A stretch of 64,000 nt of DNA from Pseudomonas baetica (lineage in GTDB: Bacteria > Pseudomonadota > Gammaproteobacteria > Pseudomonadales > Pseudomonadaceae): assembly GCF_019733355.1 (NCBI RefSeq), contig NZ_JAIHLQ010000015.1:62001-126000 (forward strand). Reading direction: 5' to 3'. Under the pieces are notes generated by a model that had not been told where the DNA came from, did not search any database, and saw nothing but the letters and a program-made list of their open reading frames with translations. Of the stretch, positions 17,759 to 27,549 are shown piece by piece. Positions within the stretch are counted from its first letter, which is position 1. Every line of letters begins with the position of its first letter. The translations under genes were made by a program, and so were the position numbers.

Positions 17759-19648
17759 TTAGAAGTTCACGCCGAAGCTGAGCGCTACGAAATCGCGGTC
17801 ATCCACCGTGGTGTACTTGCCGTCGAAGAAGTTGGTGTACGCCAGGCTCGCGGTGTAGGTGTTCTGGTACTCGGCATCGACGCCCAGGCTGACGGCTTTG
17901 CGACCTTCCTCGAAGTTGCCGCCAGGGCCTGGCGAGTAGCCGCTGACGTCATGAGACCAAGCCACGTTCGGCTTGAGGTTCACGCCAGCGAATACATCGT
18001 TGTATTCCCAGATGGCGCGACCGCGGTAGCCCCAGGACGCGGCAGTGGTGAAACCTTCGTTGGTGCAATTGCGGCTGCGGTTGTTCTGCGGCGAGCCTGG
18101 CCCCGCACCGTTGATGGTGCCGTTGTTGAGAATGTTGGCGCAGGTGTCGACGCCACCGGTGGCTGGCAGTTCACCCGGGCCGTAGACCGGATCACGGCCA
18201 TAACGCTTGTCGGACTTGCTTTCCAGACCGCCCACGTAAGTCATACCCACCTCACCCACCAGGGTCAGACGGCTGGCGCCCATCACCTGATCGAAGAAGT
18301 GCGTGAAGGTGGTTTGCAGTTGGGTGATTTCCTTGCGCTCGTAACCATGCAGATCCTGGCCTGGAACGCCGTCGAGCAGCGATGCATTGCTGTACGGGCC
18401 ACCCAGCGGACGCACACCGGCGAACAGGATGTCGGTGGAGTTCAGTTGTACCGGTGCGTTCGGGCGATAGCTGATTTCACCGCTCCACGCCGTACCAGTA
18501 GGCAGGGTGGTGGAGAAACTCAAGCCGTAGAGACGGATGTCTTCAGGGTATTCGACAAAGTACTTCGAGTTACCCGCGACCAACAGCGGCCCCAGCGCAC
18601 GAAATGCCGCAGGTAGTGCCGCCACGCCGTTATAGACCGATTGTGGCGCGCCCGTGGCGCTGAAGATCGGCGCACGGCTGTGGTAGTTCATGAAATAAGC
18701 ACCGAATTCGGTGTCCAGCGGCTCGTACATGTACCGGAAGGAAGCGCCCCACTGACCACTGTCACGGGCATCGCGGTCGGCGCCGCGGCGCACCAGAACG
18801 CCCTCTTCGTTGACATTGACCCCGTTGGCAGCCAAAGGCCCCAAGGCGACCCCCGGGATCTGCGAGCGCTTGTTCAGCACCCGCAGGTTGTCGGTGCAGC
18901 CGTCGGCAATGATGTCCGGCTGCGCGAAGAAGGTGCCGCAGTTGTCGACGACGGTCTGGTCCCATTCCAACTGATAGAACGCTTCGGCCGACAGGTTTTC
19001 AGTCAGGCTCTGGGACACGTAGAACATGTTGACCGGGATCAGGCCTTCCTTGATCTCGGCGCCCGGACGACGGAAGGCAGACACGTCGATCGGGTTGATC
19101 GAGTTGATACCGCCGCCGATGAAGGTACTTTCACCCCAGCTTACGACCTGCTTGCCCAGACGCACGGAGCCTGGCTCATCGGCAATGGAGTAGTTGTGGT
19201 AGACGAAAGCATCGAGGATCTGACCGCCCGAGGATTTGGCACCCTCCTTGCGGTTGTTGTCGCTGATGTCCTTGAACTGGCGGCTTTCATCCTTGAGTTC
19301 AAAGTCGTACCAGTATTTGCCACGAACGAAAACGCCGGTGTCGCCGTATTTCAGTTCGAGATCATGGATACCCTTGAAGATCTTCGAGAAAGTCTCACCG
19401 CTCTTGAAGTTGGCGTGACCGTCGTCTGATGTCTGCGACAGGCCATGGCCGCCGTTGTTGACGCCGATGAGGTTCTTGTTCGGCTGCTGAGTAGACCAAC
19501 TGGCACCGACCGACAGGGACGAGTCGAACTGGCCCTCGATTTCACCGACGTTGAAACTGACGCCGAATGCGGGCCCGGCGAGCGAAGAGGCAAGACTGAC
19601 CGCCAAAGGCAGTTTTGCCCGGCGCCAGAACTGGTTTACTGAGGTCAT
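17759..19648 (-). CDS. DUF1302 family outer-membrane protein
   Basis: 629 residues from the ATG at 19648 (MTSVNQFWRR), which has GGAG upstream and is followed by a signal ending in SSLAGPAFG. The frame stays open up to 19903, but that part shows no signal or family similarity. The mature chain is rich in alternating beta strands and aromatic residues, and ends in Phe (VALSFGVNF), the outer-membrane barrel signature. Four Cys residues sit in predicted extracellular loops. It probably forms the pore or receptor working with DUF1329. Confidence 0.88.
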   Translation of the reverse strand: MTSVNQFWRRAKLPLAVSLASSLAGPAFGVSFNVGEIEGQFDSSLSVGASWSTQQPNKNLIGVNNGGHGLSQTSDDGHANFKSGETFSKIFKGIHDLELKYGDTGVFVRGKYWYDFELKDESRQFKDISDNNRKEGAKSSGGQILDAFVYHNYSIADEPGSVRLGKQVVSWGESTFIGGGINSINPIDVSAFRRPGAEIKEGLIPVNMFYVSQSLTENLSAEAFYQLEWDQTVVDNCGTFFAQPDIIADGCTDNLRVLNKRSQIPGVALGPLAANGVNVNEEGVLVRRGADRDARDSGQWGASFRYMYEPLDTEFGAYFMNYHSRAPIFSATGAPQSVYNGVAALPAAFRALGPLLVAGNSKYFVEYPEDIRLYGLSFSTTLPTGTAWSGEISYRPNAPVQLNSTDILFAGVRPLGGPYSNASLLDGVPGQDLHGYERKEITQLQTTFTHFFDQVMGASRLTLVGEVGMTYVGGLESKSDKRYGRDPVYGPGELPATGGVDTCANILNNGTINGAGPGSPQNNRSRNCTNEGFTTAASWGYRGRAIWEYNDVFAGVNLKPNVAWSHDVSGYSPGPGGNFEEGRKAVSLGVDAEYQNTYTASLAYTNFFDGKYTTVDDRDFVALSFGVNF

Positions 19649-19985
19649 CGACGCTACTCCATGTGCATTATTGTTATGGCAGTGAGTACTTTTAAAAACG
19701 CCTGAAGGACCGGCTGCCAAAGGCTGACCGAAATCACTCCAAAGATGCATCGCCCCGTTTTGTGCGTGTGCCCCGTTCTTAAAAATCCTTGAGTGGACTA
19801 TAGCCAGCAGGTTGTAGAGCTTGATCCCTCTAAAGTGTGATTTGCAGCTGCCGGCCACTCTGGAACAGTCCTTTTGCCAGTCCGACAAATGTCGGCACGG
19901 CAAGGATGGCTGATTTTTTCGATTTCACAAGCCAAGCGCTTGCTTGGTGGGCCTGGCGCGCCCGTTTAGGCGCGCCGGCAGACAC
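19649..19985. other. intergenic region between acyl-CoA ligase and DUF1302
   Basis: 337 bp without a credible gene. It must carry the leftward promoter of the DUF1302-DUF1329 pair. Close to the ligase stop there is a short GC-rich hairpin (listed separately) and an imperfect CCAAGCGCTTGCTTGG dyad (near 19932-19947). No clear -35/-10 pair stands out by eye. Confidence 0.6.
19955..19976 (-). terminator. possible terminator hairpin of acyl-CoA ligase
   Basis: GGCGCGCC is repeated at 19955-19962 and 19969-19976. As the octamer is its own complement, this makes an 8-bp stem with a 6-base loop. It lies 10 bp past the ligase stop but lacks a T run. Confidence 0.35.
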
Positions 19986-21668
19986 TCAAAGTGTCGAGAG
20001 GAAGGTGCTGTTGTTGGCCTGCCATTCGGTGATGTCGAGGCGGATGCGCTTCTTGTCGAGCTTGCCAACGCTGGTCTTGGGAATTTCGGTAACAAGGGCA
20101 ATCTGGCTCGGAATCGCCCACTTGCTCAGGTGCCCCAGTTCCACAAATGGCTTGAGGTGTTCCTTGAGCTCACGCGCCCCGATCTCGTGCCCTTCACGGA
20201 TCACCAGCAGGGCAAACGGACGCTCCCCCCACTGCGGATCGGCGATGCCCACCACTGCTACTTCGCGTACCGCGACATGGCGGCTGATCAGGTCTTCGAG
20301 GTCCAGCGAGGAAATCCATTCGCCACCGGTCTTGATCACGTCCTTGATGCGGTCACGGATGTCGATCACGCCCATGCTGTCGAGCGTTGCCACGTCACCG
20401 GTGTGCAGCCAGCCGCCGGTCCAGAGCTCAGCGCCCTTCTGCGGCTCGTTGAAATAGCCTTCGGTCAGCCATGGTGCGCGCAGCACCAGTTCACCCTGCG
20501 TCTCGCCGTCGGCCGGGAGGAAATTGCCCTCGGCGTCGATGATCGCGGCTTCCACCAGCGGTCCAGGGACACCGGCCTTGATCCGATAAGTGGTGCGTTC
20601 ATCCTCGGTACCGGCCATCAACTCATCGTTGAGGTGTGCGCAGGAAATCAGCGGCCCGGTTTCCGACATGCCGTACGCCGCCGTGAGCTGAATGCCGCGC
20701 GCCTTGGCGGTTTCATACAAGGTGCGGTTGAGGGCGCTGCCGCCAATGACGATTTTCCAGCCACCGAAATCGGTGTCCTGCGCACCTTTGGCGTTGAGCA
20801 GCATTTGCAGGATGGTCGGCACGCAATGGGAGAACGTGACCTTCTCCTTGCGCCACAACTCCACCAGAAACTCCGGATCGTAACGCCCCGGGTAAACCTG
20901 TTTGAGCCCGAGCATGGTCGCCACATACGGCAGGCCCCAGGCGTGTACGTGGAACATCGGGGTGATCGGCATGTACACGTCGTTGGTGCCAAGCAGGCGC
21001 ACGCTGTCGATGGAGCCCATGATCGTCGACACGCCCATGGTGTGCAGCACCAGTTGCCGATGGGTGAAATACACGCCTTTCGGGTTGCCGGTGGTGCCAG
21101 TGGTATAGAACGTGGTGGCAACCGAATTTTCGTCGAAATCCTGGAAGTCGTACTGCGGGCTCGCGGCGGCCAGCAGTTGTTCGTACTCGCCTACCAGATT
21201 CGGCAGCCCGGCGGTTTTCTCCGGCAGGTCAGTCAGTAGCAGGGTTTTCTCGACCGTGGTCAGGTGCGGCGCGATCGCTTGGTACAGCCCGACGAACTCG
21301 CTGTTGACCAGCACAAAGCGGTCCTCGGCATGGTTCATGGTGTAAAGGATCTGTTCCGGCGACAGACGCACGTTGATCGTGTGGATTACCGCGCCGATCA
21401 TCGGAACGGCAAACATGCACTCCAGATAACGATGGCTGTCCCAGTCCATCACCGCCACGGTGTCACCGGCCTTGACGCCCGCCGCCGTCAGCACGTTGGC
21501 CAGTCGCGCCACACGCTCGATCAGGGTCGGATAGCTGTAGCGCAACTGGTCTCGGTAGACGATCTCGCGGGTTTTCTCGTAACGGGCGCCGGACATCAGC
21601 AGCCGTTTAATCAGCAATGGATACTGGTAGGCCCCATCGGCCGGGGGAATGACGCGAGTCTGCAACAT
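19986..21668 (-). CDS. medium/long-chain fatty-acid-CoA ligase (AlkK-like)
   Basis: 560 residues; AAGGGA precedes the ATG at 21668. It activates fatty acids to acyl-CoA with ATP. The ATP/AMP P-loop is YTTGTTGNPKGV. Adenylate-forming family cores follow in order: AAYGMSETGP, WLHTGDVA (with the conserved Asp), RIKDVIKTGGEWIS, and the C-terminal catalytic Lys in TSVGKLDKKRIR. The overall pattern (LLMSGARYEKTREIVYRDQL) is that of AlkK-type medium-chain ligases. Its position upstream of DUF1302-DUF1329 and the MalT-type regulator supports a fatty acid or ester utilisation locus. Confidence 0.92.
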   Translation of the reverse strand: MLQTRVIPPADGAYQYPLLIKRLLMSGARYEKTREIVYRDQLRYSYPTLIERVARLANVLTAAGVKAGDTVAVMDWDSHRYLECMFAVPMIGAVIHTINVRLSPEQILYTMNHAEDRFVLVNSEFVGLYQAIAPHLTTVEKTLLLTDLPEKTAGLPNLVGEYEQLLAAASPQYDFQDFDENSVATTFYTTGTTGNPKGVYFTHRQLVLHTMGVSTIMGSIDSVRLLGTNDVYMPITPMFHVHAWGLPYVATMLGLKQVYPGRYDPEFLVELWRKEKVTFSHCVPTILQMLLNAKGAQDTDFGGWKIVIGGSALNRTLYETAKARGIQLTAAYGMSETGPLISCAHLNDELMAGTEDERTTYRIKAGVPGPLVEAAIIDAEGNFLPADGETQGELVLRAPWLTEGYFNEPQKGAELWTGGWLHTGDVATLDSMGVIDIRDRIKDVIKTGGEWISSLDLEDLISRHVAVREVAVVGIADPQWGERPFALLVIREGHEIGARELKEHLKPFVELGHLSKWAIPSQIALVTEIPKTSVGKLDKKRIRLDITEWQANNSTFLSTL

Positions 21669-21813
21669 AAGAATCCCTTTTCTGACTGCACGGTGTTGGC
21701 GTAGAGATTTGCACTCTAGAACCCTTATACGCCAGCCAAATCAGCCGAAGGAATGATTTGCACAGCCGTACAAATGCTAGCTTTGCGCCAGCATTTGCGG
21801 TTTTCGCCATCGA

Positions 21814-22998
21814 TCAGGCGGTTTGTCCTACAGCCTCTTCAGAAGGCGTCCGAGGGAAAACCACCGCTGCGAGGAAGGTCAAAGCGCCGAAACCCGCAAG
21901 AATCAAGTACAGGCCTACGAAACCATGACGCGGTTCGACATAGGAAATCAGCGGAATCGCCGTCGCACTGGCACCGAACGATAAGCAGTAACGCAGGGCG
22001 AAGACGCGCGATTGCCACTGTGGGGCAACGAAGTTGGCAACCATCGCATCGTTGACTGTTACCTGACCGAACACCACGAACATGAATGCCGCACCCAGCG
22101 CGATCACTGCCCAGCCCTCGGCATAGGCCAGCGCAAACAACAGTGGCGCCTGGCACAACGTCAACACAATGAACGGCCATTTCAAACTGATGCGGTGCAG
22201 CACTCGACCGATGCTCAACTGCGCGACCGCGCCAAAGGCATAAGCCAGGCTGACCACCACACCGAGGGTTTGCGGCGAAGCGAACAGGTCATGCAAACGC
22301 TCCTGAAACAGTTTTGGATAAGTCATGGTGGTGGCGTTGAACACTACGCCGCCGGTGGCTGTGGCCAATGCCAGAACGCCGAACACCATAACCATGGAAA
22401 TGCGCTGGCCGGCGGCCCCTTTGAGTGGCGTGTGCGGGCGTTTCGGAATCGGTTCTTCGCGTACCTGCAAAGCGAAACCCACACCTAAAATAATCGCCAC
22501 TGCACCCGGCAGCAGAAACGCCGAGCGCCAACCGAATTGCGCCACCAGCAACCCGGTGATCAGTGCCGAAAACGCCACGCCAAGATTGCCCCACATGCCG
22601 TTGATGCCGATTTCACGGCCACGGTTTTGTGCGTAGGCCACCAGCATCGCCGTGCCGACCGGGTGATAAATCGCCGCAAAAATACCGATCAGGGTCAGAC
22701 CGATCACCAGCATGGTCGGACTGCTGCTCAGGCCGGTGAAAATCGCCGAAGCGCCGATGCCGAAGAAAAACACCCTCATCATCTGCCGCCGACGCCAGTG
22801 ATCGCCCAGCCAACCAGCGGGTAGCGAACAGGCGCCGAAGGCAATGAAACCGCCCAGCGACAGGCCGATCAGCGCGGCGTAATCGAGACCGAACGCCTGA
22901 GTCATGCCGAGCACAGCGGCGGGAAAAATCAGCATGAACATGTGGTCGATCACATGCGCGGCGTTGATATAGCGAATGACGTTTCTGGATTGATTCAT
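21814..22998 (-). CDS. MFS transporter
   Basis: 394 residues with twelve predicted transmembrane segments and the MFS motif A-like loop (LPAGWLGDHWRRRQMM) between helices 2 and 3. No diagnostic substrate motif was recognised. It diverges from a cupin-AraC regulator at 23084, an arrangement typical of an efflux pump and its local regulator. The ATG at 22998 is the natural start. Confidence 0.87.
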   Translation of the reverse strand: MNQSRNVIRYINAAHVIDHMFMLIFPAAVLGMTQAFGLDYAALIGLSLGGFIAFGACSLPAGWLGDHWRRRQMMRVFFFGIGASAIFTGLSSSPTMLVIGLTLIGIFAAIYHPVGTAMLVAYAQNRGREIGINGMWGNLGVAFSALITGLLVAQFGWRSAFLLPGAVAIILGVGFALQVREEPIPKRPHTPLKGAAGQRISMVMVFGVLALATATGGVVFNATTMTYPKLFQERLHDLFASPQTLGVVVSLAYAFGAVAQLSIGRVLHRISLKWPFIVLTLCQAPLLFALAYAEGWAVIALGAAFMFVVFGQVTVNDAMVANFVAPQWQSRVFALRYCLSFGASATAIPLISYVEPRHGFVGLYLILAGFGALTFLAAVVFPRTPSEEAVGQTA

Positions 22999-23083
22999 GG
23001 CGGCACGCTTTACGTTGTTGTGTGGCGCTTATGCTAAGTTGGCCATAAAGCGCATTCCTGCCAAGCAAGTCATCGAAACAGAC

Positions 23084-23848
23084 ATGTTGATCAGCCACTT
23101 CGGACATGGCCCGGTGAGTGCCTATCCACGGGATTATCTGGATGGCGCGCACCAGCCGCTGCACATGCATCGAGAGGCGCAGCTGCTGTATGCCGTCCGC
23201 GGGATCATGCGCGTGGTCACGGAATCGGGAGCGTGGGTGATTCCGCCGAGTCGCGCGGTGTGGATTCCACCCGAGGTGGCGCACGAGATTTTCATGAGCG
23301 GCGACGTGCAGATGCGCTCGCTGTTCATCGCGCCTGCACTGTCGCCCGCCAGCCTGCAAAAGTGCTGCGTTTTGGCCGTGACACCGCTGCTGCGCGAGCT
23401 GATCCTGCGCGCGGTGCAAGGGCCGCCGCACGCCGACAACCCGCTGATTCAGCAGTTGATGCTCGAAGAACTCGCCAGTCTGGAAAACCTGCCGTTGCAC
23501 ATTCCGATGCCCACCGACCGGCGCCTGCAAAATATTTGTCTGGCGCTGCTGCACACCCCGGATCATGCCAATACGCTGGAGGATTGGGCACAGCAGGTCG
23601 GCGCCAGCTCACGCACGTTGGCGCGGCTGTTTCAGCAACAGTTGAAGATGAGTTTCAACGCCTGGCGCCAGCAACTGCGCCTGATGGAAGCTCTGCCCCG
23701 CCTGCTCGCCGGGGACAGCGTGCAGCGTGTGGCGCAGGATTTGGGCTATGGCAGCGCGCGGGCGTTCAGTGCGATGTTTCGCCGTTTGCTCGGGGAAAAT
23801 CCCCGCGACTACCTCAATAATCTGAGCAAACTCAGCGAACTGGTGTAA
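23084..23848 (+). CDS. cupin-AraC family regulator (NimR-like)
   Basis: 254 residues from the ATG at 23084 (MLISHFGHGP). An upstream frame opens at 22997 but would overlap the divergent MFS start codon and adds nothing family-like. The N-terminus is a small cupin (HMHREAQLLYAVRGIMRVVT, then WVIPPSRAVWIPPEVAHEI). The C-terminal double helix-turn-helix ends in VAQDLGYGSARAFSAMFRRL. Related proteins control a neighbouring efflux gene, so the divergent MFS gene is the likely target. Confidence 0.85.
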   Translation: MLISHFGHGPVSAYPRDYLDGAHQPLHMHREAQLLYAVRGIMRVVTESGAWVIPPSRAVWIPPEVAHEIFMSGDVQMRSLFIAPALSPASLQKCCVLAVTPLLRELILRAVQGPPHADNPLIQQLMLEELASLENLPLHIPMPTDRRLQNICLALLHTPDHANTLEDWAQQVGASSRTLARLFQQQLKMSFNAWRQQLRLMEALPRLLAGDSVQRVAQDLGYGSARAFSAMFRRLLGENPRDYLNNLSKLSELV

Positions 23849-23851
23849 GAC

Positions 23852-23946
23852 CCTGTGGGAGCGAGCCTGCTCGCGAAAGCGGTCTTTCAGCCACCAATAA
23901 TGTCGACTGACCCAACGCCTTCGCGAGCAGGCTCGCTCCCACAGGT
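23852..23946. repeat. REP pair (inverted)
   Basis: GTGGGAGCGAGCCTGCTCGCG and its reverse complement, about 50 bp apart, between the convergent AraC-type and LysE-type genes. This copy has the GAGCGAGCCTGC subtype core. Confidence 0.88.
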
Positions 23947-23965
23947 TTAAGTCGCGGTTCTGAGA

Positions 23966-24595
23966 TCAGTGCATCTCGGTGAACGCCAGTTTCACGCCGA
24001 TGGCGATCAGCACCGCGCCCATGGTGCGGTCGAACCAGTGGCCCATGCGGGCGAAACCGGCGCGCACGCGTTGCTGGCTGAACAGCATCGCCACGAGGCA
24101 GAACCACACAGCAGTCGCAACCGCCAGGTAAACCCCGTAACCGGCCTGCACCGACAGCGGCGTGTGCGGGTTGATCACCACGGTGAACAGCGACAGGAAA
24201 AACAGCGTGGCTTTCGGGTTCAGGCCGTTAGTCACGAAGCCCGAAGTGAAAGCGCCGCGCGCAGTGCGCTCACCGGCCTCTTTGTGCAGATCATCGGTGA
24301 CGGTTTTCGCCGGTTGCGCGCGCAAGGCCTTGAAGCCGATGTACAGCAAGTAAGCCGCCGCCGCCCATTTCAACGCGTTGAACAGCACGATCGATTGCGA
24401 CACGATCAGGCCGATACCGAGCAACGAATAGCCAACGTGCAGGAAAATCGCCGTGCCCACACCCAGCGCCGTCCATGTACCGGCGCGGCGACCGTGGGTC
24501 ACGCTTTCACGCACGACGACGGCAAAGTCCGGGCCGGGGCTGGCGACGGCCAGCAGGTGGATCAATGCAACGGTCAAGAACTCGGTCCAATACAT
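23966..24595 (-). CDS. LysE family exporter
   Basis: 209 residues from the ATG at 24595, which has a strong AAGGAGG. The early motif VASPGPDFAVVV and the six predicted transmembrane helices are typical of LysE/RhtB amino-acid exporters; NGLNPKATLFFLSLF is the second family motif. The substrate is unknown. A longer frame to 24667 crosses the ribosome-binding site and is rejected. Confidence 0.9.
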   Translation of the reverse strand: MYWTEFLTVALIHLLAVASPGPDFAVVVRESVTHGRRAGTWTALGVGTAIFLHVGYSLLGIGLIVSQSIVLFNALKWAAAAYLLYIGFKALRAQPAKTVTDDLHKEAGERTARGAFTSGFVTNGLNPKATLFFLSLFTVVINPHTPLSVQAGYGVYLAVATAVWFCLVAMLFSQQRVRAGFARMGHWFDRTMGAVLIAIGVKLAFTEMH

Positions 24596-24686
24596 GGGGC
24601 CTCCTTTCGGCCAGGCGTAACGCTTTGTTTCATCTGATAGGCTCGGCAGATTACGCCTTCCGTTCAACGCACAAAAGGTACAGTTG

Positions 24687-25652
24687 ATGACGAACCCGCG
24701 CCGCGCCGTATTCCTCGATCACCCTTCGCTGGATCTTGGCGATCTCGACCTCAGCCCGTTGCGCGCCTGCTTCAGCGACTTGCAACTGTTCGCCCAGACC
24801 CTGCCTGAACACGTCGCCGAACGCTTGCAAGGCGCCACGGTGGCCATCTCCAACAAGATCCTGATCGACGACGCAGCGATGGCCGCCAGCCCGGATCTGA
24901 AACTGATCCTGATCACCGCCACCGGCACCAACAACGTTGATCTGGCCGCCGCCCGTGCTCGTGGCATCACCGTGTGCAACTGCCAGGGTTACGGCACGCC
25001 ATCGGTGGCGCAGCATACGATCATGCTGCTGCTCAATCTCGCCACGCGCTTGGCCGATTACCAGCAAGCGGTGGGCGAAGGTCGCTGGCAGCAAGCAAAA
25101 CAGTTCTGCCTGCTGGACTACCCGATTGTCGAACTGGAAGGCAAAACCCTCGGTCTGCTCGGGCATGGCGAACTCGGCGGTGCCGTTGCCAGGTTGGCCG
25201 AAGCGTTCGGCATGCGCGTGCTGCTTGGGCAGATTCCCGGCCGCCCGGCCCGGCCGGATCGTCTGCCACTGGATCAATTGCTGCCGCAAATCGATGCCCT
25301 CACCCTGCACTGTCCGCTCAACGAGCACACCCGCCACTTCATCGGCGCCCGCGAACTGGCGTCGATGAAGCCCGGCGCGTTCGTGGTCAACACAGCCCGT
25401 GGTGGACTGATCGACGAACAGGCCTTGGCCGATGCCTTGCGCAATGGCCATCTCGGCGGCGCCGCTACCGATGTGCTCAGCGTCGAGCCGCCAACCCAAG
25501 GCAATCCCCTGCTGGCGGCCGACATCCCGCGCCTGATCGTCACCCCGCACAACGCTTGGGGCAGTCGCGAGGCCCGGCAGCGCATCGTGGGTCAATTGAC
25601 TGAAAACGCTCAGGCGTTTTTCAGCGCTAAGGCGCTGCGAGTCGTCAGTTGA
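24687..25652 (+). CDS. D-2-hydroxyacid dehydrogenase (glycerate/hydroxypyruvate type)
   Basis: 321 residues from the ATG at 24687 (AAAAGG upstream). The NAD(P)-binding GxGxxG is GHGELGG. The catalytic Arg lies in NTARGG, the Glu in SVEPP and the His in HNAWGS. The pattern fits NAD(P)-dependent 2-hydroxyacid dehydrogenases close to hydroxypyruvate reductase (glycerate dehydrogenase). It diverges from the LysE gene 92 bp away and precedes rsmC by 32 bp, so it may share its transcript. Confidence 0.88.
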   Translation: MTNPRRAVFLDHPSLDLGDLDLSPLRACFSDLQLFAQTLPEHVAERLQGATVAISNKILIDDAAMAASPDLKLILITATGTNNVDLAAARARGITVCNCQGYGTPSVAQHTIMLLLNLATRLADYQQAVGEGRWQQAKQFCLLDYPIVELEGKTLGLLGHGELGGAVARLAEAFGMRVLLGQIPGRPARPDRLPLDQLLPQIDALTLHCPLNEHTRHFIGARELASMKPGAFVVNTARGGLIDEQALADALRNGHLGGAATDVLSVEPPTQGNPLLAADIPRLIVTPHNAWGSREARQRIVGQLTENAQAFFSAKALRVVS

Positions 25653-25684
25653 TAAACTGCGGCACTTTTTTTTGAGGAGCAGTT

Positions 25685-26683
25685 ATGGATCCGCGCAGTG
25701 AAGTACTGCTTCGTCAGGCCGAGTTATTCCAGGGTTCGCTATTGCTGGCCGGTTTGCCTGCCGACGATTTGCTCGCACGTCTGCCCAACGCGTTTGGCTG
25801 GTGCTGGCACGCCGGCGATCAAGCCGCGCTCGACGCTCGTTTCGAAGGCCGCAGCCACTTTGGCGTGAATATCCCGGAGCGCGAATTCGACAGCGCCGTG
25901 GTGTTTCTGCCCAAATCCAAAGACCTGACCGATTACATCCTCAACGCTGTGGCCGCACGTCTGCCGGGGCGTGAGGTGTTTCTGGTCGGGGAAAAACGCA
26001 GCGGCATCGAGGGTGCGTCCAAGCAACTCAACCCGTTCGGCAAGCCGCGCAAACTCGACAGCGCCCGTCACTGCCAACTGTGGCAAGTGACCGTGGCCAA
26101 CGCGCCTGAAGCGAAATCGCTGGAAAGCCTGGCGCAGACTTACGAATTGCCACTGGCTGAAGGCCCGTTGAAAGTCATCAGCCTGCCGGGCGTGTTCAGC
26201 CACGGCCGACTGGATCGCGGCAGTGCCCTGCTGCTGGAACATCTGGACAAACTGCCGAGCGGTCATCTGCTCGACTTCGGTTGTGGCGCGGGGGTGTTGG
26301 GAGCAGCGGTCAAACGTCGTTACCCGCACAACCAGGTCACGTTGCTGGACGTCGATGCGTTTGCTGCGGCCAGCAGTCGTCTGACCTTGGCGGCCAACGG
26401 CCTGGAAGGCGAGGTGCTGACCGGTGACGGAATCGATGCGGCACCAATGGGTTTGAGCGCGATTCTGAGCAACCCGCCGTTCCACGTTGGCGTGCACACC
26501 GATTATTTCGCCACCGAGAACTTGCTGCGAAAAGCGGCCAAACATCTGAAAAACGGCGGCGAACTGCGCTTGGTGGCGAACAGCTTCCTGAAGTATCAGC
26601 CACTGATCGAAGAGCATCTGGGCGTGTGCGCGATCAAGGCCGAAGGCAACGGTTTCCGGATTTACCGGGCCAAGCGTGGCTAG
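25685..26683 (+). CDS. rsmC: 16S rRNA m2G1207 methyltransferase RsmC
   Basis: 332 residues with GAGGAG before the ATG. It methylates G1207 of 16S rRNA using S-adenosylmethionine. The family's two-domain build is seen: a degenerate N-terminal methyltransferase-like half and a catalytic C-terminal half with [12 protein letters not shown] (SAM motif I) and SNPPFH (motif IV). Length matches the family. Confidence 0.93.
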   Translation: MDPRSEVLLRQAELFQGSLLLAGLPADDLLARLPNAFGWCWHAGDQAALDARFEGRSHFGVNIPEREFDSAVVFLPKSKDLTDYILNAVAARLPGREVFLVGEKRSGIEGASKQLNPFGKPRKLDSARHCQLWQVTVANAPEAKSLESLAQTYELPLAEGPLKVISLPGVFSHGRLDRGSALLLEHLDKLPSGHLLDFGCGAGVLGAAVKRRYPHNQVTLLDVDAFAAASSRLTLAANGLEGEVLTGDGIDAAPMGLSAILSNPPFHVGVHTDYFATENLLRKAAKHLKNGGELRLVANSFLKYQPLIEEHLGVCAIKAEGNGFRIYRAKRG

Positions 26684-26727
26684 AAATTTGTGCTTGCTCT
26701 ATCGGATTTGCCTAGGCAGAATCCGCT

Positions 26728-26929
26728 CCGTCCTAGGGGAGTAGTCTCCCACGAGCGCCAAGCTCGTCCGGCATACGTCAACATACTTGATCCTCAGATC
26801 ATGGCGTATGCGACCCAAGCGTCCGCACCAGACGGATAGCAGGGTTTGACAAGACCTATGACACGCACACCTTACCCGGGGCGGGAAGGCTGTACGTGTC
26901 ATAGCCGTGTCGACCCGCCCCTTAGGAAA
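26728..26929 (+). ncRNA. yybP-ykoY manganese riboswitch
   Basis: The leader of the TMEM165/GDT1 gene holds the conserved pieces of this element: AGGGGAGTAG near 26736, the GCATACGTCAACATACTTGA / ATGGCGTATGC arm (26771-26811), TTTGACAAGACC, and ACCCGGGGCGGGAAGGCTG (26874-26892). GGGGCGGG (26878-26885) can pair with CCCGCCCC (26914-26921), which lies just before the AGGAAA ribosome-binding site at 26924. This suggests translational control. Recognition is by memory of the family consensus plus the matching downstream gene family. Confidence 0.88.
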
Positions 26930-26934
26930 TCCTG

Positions 26935-27519
26935 ATGCTGGACTCGTTACTCGTTCCCACCGCAATCGTTGCCTTGGCCGAAATCGGCGACAAGACGCAA
27001 CTGCTCGCGCTGATTCTCGCCGCTCGCTTCCGCAAACCCTGGCCGATCATTGCCGGTATTGTCGCCGCAACGCTGGCCAACCACGCAGCAGCCGGTGCGG
27101 TCGGCGCCTGGTTCGGCAGCTTCTTCTCCGATTCTGTACTGCACTGGATCCTTGCCGCCAGCTTCACAGCCACGGCGTTGTGGACGCTGGTCCCAGACAA
27201 GATGGACGACGATGAAGCGAGCACGGCACGCAAATTCGGGCCCTTCCTGACCACGCTGATCGCGTTCTTCCTGGCGGAAATCGGTGACAAGACCCAAATC
27301 GCCACGGTGATGCTGGCTGCGCAATATCCGGAATTGTGGCTGGTGATTATCGGCACCACCCTGGGCATGTTGATTGCCAACGTTCCGGTGGTATTGGCGG
27401 GTAATTTTGCGGCGGAGAAACTGCCACTGACATTGATCCGTCGCTTGGCGGCTTCGGCATTCCTGATTTTGGCAGTCGTTGCGGTGTACAAGGCGATGCA
27501 GAGCAGTGGCTGGGTTTGA
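26935..27519 (+). CDS. TMEM165/GDT1 family manganese exporter (MneA-like)
   Basis: 194 residues. The signature E-x-G-D-K-[ST] occurs twice: EIGDKT at residues 16-21 and again in the second half (LAEIGDKTQIATVML). This gives the family's two-fold pseudosymmetric membrane fold with about six to seven helices. Bacterial members behind the yybP-ykoY riboswitch export Mn2+, so a manganese efflux role is well supported by the leader. Confidence 0.92.
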   Translation: MLDSLLVPTAIVALAEIGDKTQLLALILAARFRKPWPIIAGIVAATLANHAAAGAVGAWFGSFFSDSVLHWILAASFTATALWTLVPDKMDDDEASTARKFGPFLTTLIAFFLAEIGDKTQIATVMLAAQYPELWLVIIGTTLGMLIANVPVVLAGNFAAEKLPLTLIRRLAASAFLILAVVAVYKAMQSSGWV

Positions 27520-27549
27520 CGACGTAAGTCAATAGACCCTGTCATCGTT

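Noticed and set aside
16190..18616. 808-residue plus-strand frame over the DUF1302/DUF1329 genes
   Set aside because: It covers two well-recognised minus-strand genes with signal peptides and a terminator, and shows no domain of its own.
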